Shown here in pieces: positions 1 to 13,051 of a stretch of 64,000 nt of DNA (its first letter is position 1; each line of letters opens with the position of its first letter). The stretch covers positions 62,001-126,000 of the forward strand of contig JAHLKH010000014.1 in NCBI GenBank assembly GCA_025526915.1, read 5' to 3'. The position numbers and the translations under genes were made by a program. The notes under the pieces are model-generated. The model had not been told where the DNA came from. It saw only the letters and a program-made list of their open reading frames with translations, and searched no databases. Source of the DNA: Entophlyctis helioformis (Eukaryota > Chytridiomycota > Chytridiomycetes > Chytridiales > Chytriomycetaceae).

Positions 1-1447
1 GCGACCAATCCTGTAAGCCACTTGCATGCTAAACTTGCGCATTGGTGCACATGCATTGCACATTCCTCACTCATGCATGGCATGACAGGGCAAGCTCAGC
101 TTCTACGCCTCGCAGCGATTGCTCAACATCATCAACGCCAACAATCTGTTCACTGACCAAGGCTACCAGCTGTTCGCGTTGTCAGCTTGATTGGGGCAGC
201 GGTACCTGTATGGCGCGTCCAGTATCTGGTTGATCTCAGAGACTTTCGTATAAGCTCGAGTCCAACTATGTGCTCTCCTCTGGCATGTTCAAGCTGAGCG
301 TGACTTTCAGCAGTGGTATGCATGCAATGACTCTGCCATGCGCACTCTTGACCAGATCAACTCACAGTGCTTGTCTCTTGTGTCAGGTTTGCTGATCGAC
401 TTGCCAAGGCTGCTGACATCCACAAGCCATCGCATTCAAGACAGCAAAGCATGCCGATCCAGGCGTCAAGCCTGGCGAGAGAGCCTTTTGGGATCTGCGC
501 TGCCATGCGTACTGCACGCCATTCCTGAATGCACGGGTACGCTTTCTCTGTATCTGGATGCCCATTGACATGACCGCCATGCTGCTTGATCGCCATGCTG
601 ATTGCACTGGATGGCATGGCATGGCGTGGCATTCCACAGAAGGTCAAGGCCAAGCGGTTTGCCATGCGCTGCAGCGCATGTCTGATCGCGGACAGCTCTT
701 GAGGGCATCATGAAGCTGGCAGGATCGACCACTGGAGAGCGTGCATCCGATGCGTCTCAAGGCCGCTGTGACAAGCCAACAGAGAAGGACATTCCCGTTG
801 TCTGGGCATTTGGCATCGACTTTACAGGTCAAGGTGGCGGCACGCTGTGTTTGAGAAGTTCTCATCAGGCATCTGCGGTCGTCTGGATATGCCTATGTGC
901 GTCTGATATGCCATCCATCCATCCATCCATCCATCCATCCATCCATCTGTGCACCAACTGACACACGATCATGCCACACACCACACACACACACCACACA
1001 CACACACACACACAGATCTACCGCTGCAACGAGAACCTGACCAGCCAGATGTGCCCGCAGTGCAAGCAGCGGATCCCATACGAGAACCGCACCAACCTGC
1101 GACGCTACGAGTGCATACCATGCAAGACCGTCTACCACCGAGACGTGCTTGGAGCCACCAACATCGGGATGGTTGCACTGTGGCATCTGCTCTTTGGACA
1201 CCGGCCGCTCTACTTGACGCACACGCCACCTGACAGCAATCCAGCCACGCCAGAGTACCTTGCAGACATTGAGGCAACTCATCATGACATCCAGTGGCGT
1301 GCACAACATCACATCATGCTGCTCGCGACACCGCCTGATCAGCCTGTCGTCCAGCAGCCTCCGTCACCCGATCTGCTTCCCTTCAAGTTGCACGTGGCCT
1401 CATGGGATCAGATCATGCTGCCATGTCTGCCAACAACAACACTTTGA
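1..1447 (+). CDS. Fanzor-like (eukaryotic TnpB) RNA-guided nuclease, 3' part, left-truncated by window
   Basis: The last exon (about 1016-1447, after a CA-repeat ending in an acceptor-like CACACAG) encodes the C-terminal signature of Fanzor/TnpB nucleases. It reads E-N-L-T-S-Q-M followed by CPQC, then R-R-Y-E-CIPC about 20 residues on, then YHRDVLGATNI. The two CxxC pairs would form the zinc ribbon, and the Asp of HRD would be the RuvC-III catalytic residue (family knowledge). Upstream pieces join in phase: 240-315 to 463-536 (ending RAFWDLRCHAYCTPF), a piece at 89-185 (KLSFYASQRLL) and one near 710-831 (PVVWAFGIDFTG), the likely RuvC-II neighbourhood. The exon near 640-700 does not close cleanly, so the gene is either intron-rich or decaying. 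About 90 residues follow the RuvC-III motif before the stop at 1445-1447. The N-terminal half lies outside the window. An IS605/IS607-type element remnant is the main alternative. Confidence 0.72.
911..948. repeat. (CATC)n microsatellite
   Basis: About nine CATC units in tandem, lying in the presumed last intron of the Fanzor-like gene. Confidence 0.9.
972..1014. repeat. (CA)n-type microsatellite next to a splice acceptor
   Basis: An imperfect CA/CCA tract runs up to the acceptor-like CACAG that precedes the Fanzor zinc-ribbon exon. It would serve as an unusual pyrimidine-poor 3' intron end. Confidence 0.85.
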
Positions 1448-1465
1448 ATCGGGGGACCTCCCGAT
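1448..1465. other. Short inverted repeat just after the Fanzor stop codon
   Basis: ATCGGG (1448-1453) and CCCGAT (1460-1465) are perfect reverse complements around a six-base loop, starting one base after the stop codon. It could be a transcript-end hairpin or part of an element's right-end/guide RNA scaffold. Only the pairing itself is seen. Confidence 0.4.
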
Positions 1466-1660
1466 CGACCTAACGGGTCACTTCAATAGAAGGTGAGACC
1501 CTTGTTGGATGTGCCATCGCCCGCCTGTCGTCGCATGCTCGTTGCTGACTCGAACCTCCCATCGTGTGATATCTGGGTTGCATCCGTCGCCTCTTGCCAC
1601 GAATTTAATTCCAAAATCCTTGGTGTTTGTTTGAATATCGTCCCGTCAATCAAGCCCATC

Positions 1661-4431
1661 ATGAACGGCATGGTGTGTGCTCCTGTGCCTCTGTGCTCGT
1701 GTGCCATCTGTCGAGTGCTCCTGTGCTTCAGCAGACAGAGAAGCGGCCGGTGGCAGGCTGTTGGTTCTTGATGCAATGGTCCAAGTGGGTCCTTTCAGGG
1801 GCAGTGACTCTGCAGCCGTCCTACAACATCGTCGCGGTTCATGCCGCACAGGACCGTTGTGGGACCCTGGCTCGCTCAGATCACGGTCGGCTGGACCGTT
1901 GCGGTCCTGCTCGAGCTGCTCGAGTAGTTGAGCGGCTTGAGCAGCAGCAGTTGTGCGCCACCTGCCAGCCGGTCTGCACCATGTTCACCATCCGCCGACC
2001 GCCGACCACCTACCACCGACCGACCGCCGCCTGCTGTTCGTCCTCTCGGCGGCTCAGATCGTCTGCCTTGGCCGCCTGCTTGCTCCGTCCAAGCCAGACC
2101 CACGCCGGACCGCTGCAGACCGCCACAGCTCCGCCCGCCTGCACGCCGCCCTCCATCCCCACTTCCAATGCCGCCCGCTGCAACAGACCCGCCTGTGCTA
2201 ACCGTGCCCTGCTTGTGTGTCCAGCAACCCCAAGTCATTATCCTCAGAGAGGGCACCGACACCTCGCAGGGCAAGGGCCAGCTGCTGTCCAACATCAACG
2301 CCGCCATGGCGATTGCCGACACCATCCGCACCACTCTTGGCCCCCGCGGCATGGACAAGCTCATTGTCGACTCCAAGGGTACATGGCCTGCCTCCATCTC
2401 GTCCCTTGGATCCATTCATACTGACCACGCTCTCTTTCCTGTTCCGCCCGCCCGCTCGCCCATCCGCACTGACTTGTCTTGCATATGCACGCTCACGTTC
2501 GTCTTGCATCAACTGCCGCCCGGCATCAAGGCTCCGTCACCATCTCCAACGACGGTGCTACCATCCTCACGCTTCTGGACATTGTGCACCCTGCTGGAAA
2601 AGCCATTGTCGACATCTCCCGTGCACAGGATGCCGAGGTTTGTCTGCCGTGGACTCGGAGGCGTTTGCTAGACACGATCCTGCACACTCACATCTGCAAC
2701 CCTGCTGGATCTACACCATGGATTCGTCTGGATGAATGCACAACATGGGAATGCTGGATGCGTCTGGACAGGTCGGCGATGGCACCACCAGTGTCACACT
2801 GCTTGCTGCTGAATTCCTTAAGGAGGTCAAGCAGTATATTGAGGAGGGCGTCTCACCCCAGATTATCATCAAGGGCTTTAGACGCGCTTCCGTGTTGGTA
2901 GGCTCATGCATTCATGCACTCCATCATTGGTGGCATGTCTGCTTGTCATCGGACGGCTGACGCTGATCTCTCCCTTTGCTCTGGCGCTCGCATGCGTTTC
3001 CAGGCAGTGAACAAGATCCGTGAAATGGCTGTCCAGATCGAGCGCAAGAACGAGCTGTACGCCTCTCTTGTCCACTCTTCACTTAATGCCATGCTGCCAG
3101 ACGCTGATGCTCCTGCCCTCGATGCCATGTTACAACAGCGAGTTCCGCCAGCTCCTTGAAAAGTGCGCATCCACTGCCATGTCGTCCAAGCTCATCCACG
3201 GCCAGAAGGACTTTTTCACCAAGATGTGTGTGGATGCCGTGCTGAGCCTCGACCAGGTTGAGCTCAACGAGAAAATGATTGGCATCAAGAAGGTTGCTGG
3301 CGGTGCCATGCAGGACTCGCTCCTCGTCAACGGTGTTGCATTCAAGAAGACGTTCTCGTACGCCGGCTTCGAGCAGCAGCCCAAGAGCTTTGTGAACCCC
3401 AAGATCATCTCGCTCAACGTCGAGCTTGAGCTCAAGGCCGAGAAGGACAATGCCGAGGTCCGCGTGCAGGAGGTTTCCGAGTACCAGGCTATTGTGGATG
3501 CCGAGTGGTCCATCATTTACGAGAAGCTTGACAAGATTGTGGCGACCGGCGCCAAGGTTGTGCTCTCCAAGCTGCCCATTGGAGACCTCGCAACGCAGTT
3601 CTTTGCCGACCGCGACATTTTCTGTGCCGGCCGTGTTGCTGCGGACGACCTGAACCGTGTCGTGCAGGCCGTTGGCGGTGCGATTCAAACGTCAGTCAAC
3701 GATATCCAGGAGCACCATCTCGGCACGTGTGCCAAGTTTGAGGAGCGCCAGATTGGTGGCGAGCGCTTCAACGTGTTTGAGGGATGCCCTCTTGCCAAGA
3801 CATGCACGCTCGTACTCCGTGGTGGTGCCGAGCAGTTCATTGCCGAGGTCGAGCGCTCGCTCCACGACGCCATCATGATTGTCCGCCGTGCGATCAAGAA
3901 CAAGTCTGTGGTTGCTGGCGGCGGTGCCACCGAAATGGAGCTGTCTACGTACCTGCGCAAGTATTCGCGCACGGTCGAAGGCAAGCAGCAGATGATTATT
4001 GCGTCGTTTGCCAAGGCGCTCGAGATCATCCCTCGCCAGCTTTGCGATAATGCAGGCTTTGATGCTACCGACATTCTCAACAAGCTCCGCCAAAAGCACA
4101 CCCAGGGTAAGCTAGCCATGCCTTTAGGCCGTGCTGTGTAGATGATTCGAACGAATGGCTGATGATGCGCACGACACTGTTCAATGCTACAAACTGTCCA
4201 GGTGGCATGTGGTACGGCGTGGACATGAACAGCGAGTCGATTGCCGACAACTTTGAGCAGTTTGTGTGGGAGCCCGCACTGGTCAAGATCAACGCGATTG
4301 CGTCCGCCACGGAGGCTGCGTGTCTGATTCTGTCAGTGGACGAGACGGTCAAGAACCCGCAGTCCGAGGCACCCCAGGCCGGCCCGCCAATGCGCGGTCG
4401 TGGCCGCGGCCGCGGTATGCCCCGCCGCTAA
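1661..4431 (+). CDS. CCT7: T-complex protein 1 subunit eta (CCT7)
   Basis: Subunit of the cytosolic TRiC/CCT chaperonin that folds actin, tubulin and other proteins with ATP. Seven exons follow the family end to end: 2225-2378, 2531-2637, 2772-2897, 3004-3056, 3139-4106 and 4202-4431, plus an unproven start exon. Visible motifs are [37 protein letters not shown] (ATP site), the long apical/intermediate exon with AVVDAEW-like and [12 protein letters not shown] stretches, [11 protein letters not shown], and a C-terminal GRGRGRG tail. An intron with a CTAAC branch at 2198-2202 and acceptor at 2224 precedes [12 protein letters not shown]. The best start is therefore a 12-base exon at 1661-1672 (MNGM) followed by GTGTGT and a 552-base intron, but this is not certain. 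All later junctions keep phase. Length and residues look fully functional. Confidence 0.97.
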
Positions 4432-4873
4432 TGCTCGACAGCTGGTTGCTCCATGTTCGTGGTTGTGGTCTGATGATCTGCGGTGCGATTGGGAATGAAG
4501 AGCATGGTAGCGATGACAGCGAAGGGCAAGCTTGAGGTTGCGCAGCAGCATGGACGGCATTCATTGCAGCAGATCAGGGTCATGGCCATTTGCAAGGTGC
4601 AGTCCAGGACTGAGGAATCATTGGGCAGGAGCCCGAGAGAAGCCGTGAGCCTGATCGGTGATGCTATCGCTTCAAGCACGGCAGGCCAACACCAACCATG
4701 CGTTCCTGCCTTGCTTGGACAGGCGATCAAGGCATGGCAAGGCGAGGCATGGCATGGCATGGCACAGATGCCACCTTGACAAGATGAAAACAGTCAGCAA
4801 TGAGACCAGCGACGCCATTTATTGTACAGTCGGGGGAGACTTGTATAATCTAAAGTGGCAGGCTCAAAGCACA
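4432..4873. other. Intergenic region, mostly inside duplication unit A
   Basis: Sits between the convergent ends of CCT7 and the S1/P1 nuclease. From 4533 it is near-identical to 43438-43773. It contains short GGCAAGGCATGG-type iterations around 4730-4765. No coding signal is seen. Confidence 0.6.
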
Positions 4874-5428
4874 TCAGCGGCGAGCGCGGCGAGGAGCGCA
4901 GGTGGCAGCAATGCGGTTGATCCAGTCGGCAAGACGGTATCCGCCCTTGGCAATCTGGATGTCGACAACAGGGAATGCCTGGCGGTAGTAGTTTGTGCCA
5001 AAGTTCTGGTTGGGGTTGGCATCGTATGCGGGCCACACAACCGTGCAGTCGTACTTGTTCGAGTCGACGGCCCAGTCAATGGCAGCGAGCGAGTTGCCAT
5101 AACGCGACACGGCAGTCAGGCTGCTGGACGAGATCCACGAAGGAGCCTGCGAGGCGTACACGCCGGTCTTGATGCGTCTGACGAGGAACGCGACGTAGTC
5201 GGTGAGCGAGCCGTTGAAGTCCTGGATACGCTTGACGGGACTGTTACCGACGGCGACGAGGGGGCAGCGATGGGCAGTAACAGAACAGTTGGCATGGTCA
5301 GTTGGCATGGATTGCATTGCATGGACTGTGTCGAGTGTGTGTGAGCATACATGGCAGTGTCCCAGGCGGCGTGCAGGTTGGTGTTCCTGGAGTCGAAGCG
5401 AATGTCGGCATCATTGCCACCGCGGTCT

Positions 5429-5476
<48 letters not shown>

Positions 5477-6359
5477 CCAGACACGGTCAGCAACCTCTGC
5501 GCATGGTGCACCAGCGTGTCAAGTGCATAGACAGCGACAAACAGCGACAGACAGCGACAAACAGCGACAGACAGCGACACTCACCACGGGCAGAGGCGTG
5601 CAGCGGCTGGGTCACATCGCCAACAAAGTGAGCCAGGAACTTGACGGCATCGGCCTGGGCAGCCTTGGATGGCGTGCGAGCACCACACGAGGCGATGGCG
5701 GTGTAGTTGGCGACTGCGCCAATCAGGCACTTGCCTTTGGCGGTGATACAGCAGCATGTCAGCTCAGGCTCGACGCTCGAGGCGCAAGAGGAGCAGGCAG
5801 GAGGAGCGGTCATGCGAAGCAGGCAGGAGGGTTGGGGGATGCATGGTGCAGAGCGGGGCACAGGGACGGTGCAGATGCCGTGAAAGCCGTCATCGTGTTG
5901 CATGAATGCATGCATGCCCAACTCACCATCCGTGCAGTCGCGCGACTCCTTATAGCCGCAGACGGCGGGGGGACTGTCGTCAAAGTCAACATAGTGCAGG
6001 ACCTTGGAGAATGCGTACTTGGACTGGCCCTTGATCTGGTCGGCCCAGGTCTTGAGTATCGAGTGCCGTCGGCATGGGTTGTTGGCAGGCGAACGACGGA
6101 GGAGGGGCAGCCAGTCAGCGACTGGCGATCAACAAGTGGTGTGCAACCATGCAGTTGGTGCACAATGATCACATGCGGCGCTTACGGTGACGGACGAGAG
6201 CGAGGCTCCATCGAGGACGTTGGACACAAAGGCAGCACCCTGAGCGGTCAGGAACTGCTCGGCAACAAGGCCGACGGCCTGGTGGGCATCACCGCCCCAA
6301 GCGAGGGCGGCAGGTGCAGAGGACAGCACAAAGACGGCGGCAGCAGCAACGTTGATCAT
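4874..6359 (-). CDS. Secreted S1/P1-family nuclease, copy A
   Basis: Zinc-dependent endonuclease for single-stranded DNA/RNA (S1/P1 family), probably secreted. Five exons on the minus strand: 6359-6186, 6050-5927, 5762-5585, 5426-5351 and 5240-4874. Exon 1 starts with a signal peptide (MINVAAAAVFVLSS...ALA) and the mature protein begins WGGDAHQAVG, the N-terminal Trp and His being zinc ligands in the family. Later motifs are LHYVDFDD, KFLAHFVGDVTQPLH, GGNDA, NLHAAWDT and IAKGGYRLADWIN, covering the other expected His/Asp ligands. Exon lengths equal those of copy B at 43774-45275. One oddity: joining exon 2 (phase 1) to exon 3 at the only clear acceptor leaves a one-base phase mismatch, the same in both copies, so that junction is not resolved. 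About 305 residues, normal for the family. Confidence 0.92.
5431..5471. repeat. (GA)n microsatellite in nuclease A intron
   Basis: About 20 GA units next to the exon 4 acceptor (a CT-rich tract on the coding strand). The equivalent in copy B (44353-44408) is an interrupted GA/GGA array, so this is the fastest-diverging part of the duplication. Confidence 0.9.
5527..5580. repeat. Tandem GACAGCGACA-type repeat
   Basis: About four copies of an imperfect 12-14 base unit (ACAGACAGCGACAA) lie in the third intron of nuclease A. Copy B has a shorter version near 44475-44500. Confidence 0.75.
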
Positions 6360-6739
6360 GGTTGAGTGGTTGGCGAGGGTTCAGAGAGGAGCTGGCCGGG
6401 TCGCCTCTGGGTTTTATGCACGGTGACGGCCGGCATCGCCGGGTTTATCTGGCGGCCAATCGTTGGGGTCGGCCCAGACCACGTTGACGCGACCCGTGTT
6501 TTGTCCGCGTGGGACACCACGTGATACTGTGCATGACTCGCCGAGGCTGAGGGCCAACGTCGGCGATGCAATGACTTTGGACGAATGCCGATGCGGGTGG
6601 AGTGCAGGTGCTGTTGCACGCGCCGTTGAGTGGTGCACAGGCGGTGCGGGTCGCGAGGGTCAGGCGGGTCGCGAGGGGTCGAACACAAACGAATTCATTC
6701 AAACACAGCTGGCAACATATGGCCAGGCAAGCCAAGACA
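6360..6739 (-). promoter_or_regulatory. Upstream region of nuclease A, with TATA-like motif
   Basis: 380 bases between the nuclease start codon and the stop of the TMEM198-like gene, both on the minus strand. A TATA-like CATAAAAC (complement of 6411-6419) sits about 55 bases before the ATG and is kept in copy B near 45328-45335. A CACGTG E-box-like site lies near 6521. No gene is seen. Confidence 0.45.
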
Positions 6740-7938
6740 TCAAGCCTGCGACATCTCGGGCTTCTTGGCAACGAGTGTGTGCTTTGCGTGGTACTTGACA
6801 AACTGCACAAAGATGCCAAGGAGGGCAACCAGACCGAACCCGCCAAGCATCAGCGCCTGAGGAAGACCCTCGAGAGGACGCAGCTCGTGCTGGAACACGG
6901 CGTTGTAGACGGCAGCTCCAAAGCCCGTCTTGGCAAACCGGTCGATGCCGACAAAGAAGCTGGCAGATCCCACAACCGCCGTGCTGACAATGACGATCGG
7001 CACTTGGAAGAGATGCACGAGCACGGCGCCGAGGAGAGCCATCGAGCCAAAGAAGATGTAGCGGCCAGGCTCGGCAGCGAGGACTCCGACAGGGAACTGG
7101 AGGATAAATGCGGCAAGAACAATTCCAAGCAGAGCGCCAATGACGTACACCGCAAACGTCCAGATGCACTGAAAGAGCAGACCACCAACGATACCCGCGG
7201 CGAAGAAGATGATGAGCACGATCCATTCACGGTTGCTGCCAAGGGAAATGGTGTTGCGCGACTCGAGCGCATGAACGATTCCATAGCTGAGCAGGCCGAA
7301 CGTGTAGAAGCCCGTGATGAAGATCATTGTGCGGAGCATGCTTTGGCCATAGAACACAAAGGTGATGCCCGTGATGATGAGAATGATGGCCACGACGGTG
7401 GAGTAGATTGACGTTTGGGCAAACTCTGATGGAAGGCAAAGGCGGTGGCGACACATCATTCAGCTTGGTCAGTTGGCTGTTCTTCAAGCGGCCGCCAATC
7501 TTTGCAGAGCAATAGTCCAAGTGCACTGCCAACAGCATTGCATGACCCACCCTTCAGGCCGCTGTTAAGGCCTTCGAAGGAGGTGGCACCTGCGGTGCTG
7601 TTCGTGGTCGCGTTTGCCGACGGGGCTGTGTCGCCGGCAGCCCTCAAGACAGTGGCGAGCGCTGCCGACGGCTGGTTGACGAGCTCGGCGGGCGTTGACT
7701 GATAGACAGAGGGGTTGAAGGATGCACCCTGGACACCTGGATGGACGTTGCTGCTCGTTTCGGTGCGATGATGGACCTGGACTGAATTGTCCACGCCAGA
7801 CAGCGGCTGGGTCACCACGCCAGAAGGGAGGTATTTGGACAAGTCAACGACGGCATCGCCGTTGGCAGCCATGGCGGCACTGGCCTGCACGTGCAGCAGA
7901 GCGACGGCAGCGGCCAGGAGCAGTGGACGGAGATGCAT
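6740..7938 (-). CDS. TMEM198-like (DUF4203) seven-pass membrane protein with signal peptide
   Basis: Two exons join cleanly in phase: 7938-7551 and 7425-6740, with a 125-base intron holding a CTGAC branch. The first exon encodes a signal peptide (MHLRPLLLAAAVALLHV...) and a Ser/Thr-rich lumenal stretch with sequons. The second encodes about seven hydrophobic segments such as YSTVVAIILIITGITFVFYG and WIVLIIFFAAGIVGGLLF, with glycine-rich helices typical of the TMEM198/TM7SF3-like domain. About 357 residues. The biochemical role of fungal members is not established. The 3' third of exon 2 is duplicated as a fragment at 45679-45981. It diverges from the KIN1-like gene across 146 bases. Confidence 0.8.
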
Positions 7939-8084
7939 GCTGTGCAGGGGTATTGGTATGAGAGTTGGATCTGAGGGAAGAGCTGAAGGGGAAACTCCGA
8001 CCCACGATTTCACGAAACATTTTCCCCCACCAACAGCATTTGGTCCCTCGGTCGGAGCCGCAAGCACGTTGGAACCAGTTCTGC
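7939..8084. promoter_or_regulatory. Divergent promoter between TMEM198-like and KIN1-like genes
   Basis: 146 bases between two start codons that point away from each other, so the promoters must be shared or overlapping. No clear TATA box is seen. Confidence 0.5.
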
Positions 8085-11615
<3,531 letters not shown>

Positions 11616-12010
11616 TGCATTCCATCCTTGTTCATGGTGTCACATGGCTGGTATCTTGTACGCGTTGGTTGGGCTCACTGGATGACTGCATGTATGTGTG
11701 AATGAACTTGGCTGCGTGGACACCTAGTCTGCTGGTTTCAAACATGCCCTAGCCGTCGTATCTACGTCCCAATGTGCCATCAGAGTAATGTCGAGCTCTC
11801 AAGGGCATCTCCAAATCGGCAGGTGCGATGCTGTACATTCATTTCCGCGTCTAGCACTTGACAGAACACGCCCCAAGCGTAAAGACCTTGATCAGCGTGC
11901 CAACGACAGCAGCAGTCGATCAGTAGCCCAGCAGCGTGTAGTGGCGATCCTGGCCCATTGGAGCGGGTTTACAAGGGCGCATCGCAATCGTTGGCTTGGC
12001 TTCTTGCTGG
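11616..12010. other. Intergenic region between convergent genes
   Basis: Shared 3' flank of the KIN1-like gene and the minus-strand membrane protein. No coding, RNA or repeat signal is seen. Confidence 0.5.
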
Positions 12011-12955
12011 TTATTGTTGAGTATGGTGCAGCGGCTTGCCTTGTTCTGATACCATGTCGAGCGTGTTCGCAGAGGGAGCAATGCGCTGAAGAGCAGTATC
12101 GCTGAACACGCCGAGAGACACACTGTGCCGTTGTGCCACCTCTGTCGCTGGTATGCTGATGATGTGCCGCCGCTCTGACAACGGGTGGAGTGGCGGCTGC
12201 TTCCTTTTGCCGCGTCTTGTATGGATGCACCAATAGACGAGGAACGCAACGAGTCCCAAGCAGACGGCGGCGCCAATGAAACTGCCAACCACGACTTCGA
12301 GTCTGAGGCCAGGTGTTGCTGATATGGATGCCGATGCAGATGCTAACGGCGAAGGCTCATTAGTCAAGAGCGCTCTCGATAAAGAGGGTGCTGCACCTGA
12401 GACGGAAGCGGCGGTATTGACGAGGTCGTGGCCAACACGGCGGACCGACGCGTCGTCATGGATGGGTGCCTCTGCATTGGCAAGTGCACACTGGGCCTGG
12501 AACGAGCAAGCGAGCAGGACCGTGTCTTGTCCATCCGTCACGGCGATGTGTGCGCTTGTAACAACCCGCGAAGGCTCTATGGCGACGCTTGCATCGACGA
12601 GTTGAAACGAAGCAGCCATGCCGGACAGTGAGTTGCCTGAACACACAATGGTTTGTTGTTGATCGTCTTCCTGTGTTGATGGCTGCCACTGGCACGACAC
12701 TTGATGGTCAGGCGGCGAGGCACTGGATGAGCCGACTGGGCTGGAGACCAGAGACAGCGATAGATCGGACGGGAACTGCAGAATGGCGTGCAGTTGCGAC
12801 GCTGCTATGGGGCTGTCCGACACCAGAGCGAGGGCGACATTCAGCTGCTGGATCGGTGGCGGGTCGTTGCTGCTTTCTCGACTTGCAAACAGCGATGTTG
12901 TGAAGCAGCAGTCGTCGGCTCCTTCACGACCAAGATCGCCATCTGGCTGCAGCAT
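12011..12955 (-). CDS. Single-pass membrane protein, unrecognised
   Basis: One open exon. The first in-frame ATG is at 12955-12953; the frame stays open upstream to about 13070 without another ATG. A Ser/Ala-rich domain of about 230 residues is followed by one strong transmembrane helix (VVVGSFIGAAVCLGLVAFLV), a basic stop-transfer stretch (HTRRGKRK) and a short tail. This is type I topology, yet no signal peptide is visible, so an upstream exon is probably missing. It is divergent from the TSC13-like gene with only 96 bases between start codons. Similarity to fungal cell-surface sensor proteins (large Ser-rich ectodomain, one helix) is an inference from shape only. Confidence 0.55.
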   Translation of the reverse strand: MLQPDGDLGREGADDCCFTTSLFASRESSNDPPPIQQLNVALALVSDSPIAASQLHAILQFPSDLSLSLVSSPVGSSSASPPDHQVSCQWQPSTQEDDQQQTIVCSGNSLSGMAASFQLVDASVAIEPSRVVTSAHIAVTDGQDTVLLACSFQAQCALANAEAPIHDDASVRRVGHDLVNTAASVSGAAPSLSRALLTNEPSPLASASASISATPGLRLEVVVGSFIGAAVCLGLVAFLVYWCIHTRRGKRKQPPLHPLSERRHIISIPATEVAQRHSVSLGVFSDTALQRIAPSANTLDMVSEQGKPLHHTQQ

Positions 12956-13051
12956 GTCGGACGCAGTGATGCTCAATCCGCCCTGCCAGCTGTCCTCCGA
13001 GTCGTTCTCTTCTTGATCTGGCCGCTGACCTCTTTCACCATCTCGCGTATT

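Larger units (their letters stand above)
4533..7042. repeat. Segmental duplication unit A (2.5 kb)
   Basis: Aligns collinearly and in the same orientation with 43438-45980. It starts at TGAGGTTGCGCAGCAGCA downstream of CCT7 and ends at GCCGAGGAGAGCCA inside the TMEM198-like coding exon. It holds the whole S1/P1 nuclease gene, its promoter and about 100 C-terminal codons of the neighbour. Differences are concentrated in introns (GA repeat length, small indels), suggesting a fairly recent duplication. The TMEM198-like gene is complete only here, so this is probably the source copy. Confidence 0.93.

Noticed and set aside
5487..5921. Reading through intron 2 of nuclease A as coding sequence
   Set aside because: The frame is open in copy A, but copy B differs by indels in the same stretch while its exons are intact, so it behaves as non-coding.
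5202..6365. Long plus-strand open frame (about 387 codons) across nuclease A
   Set aside because: It is the antisense shadow of the S1/P1 nuclease, whose minus-strand exons carry the conserved motifs and splice sites.
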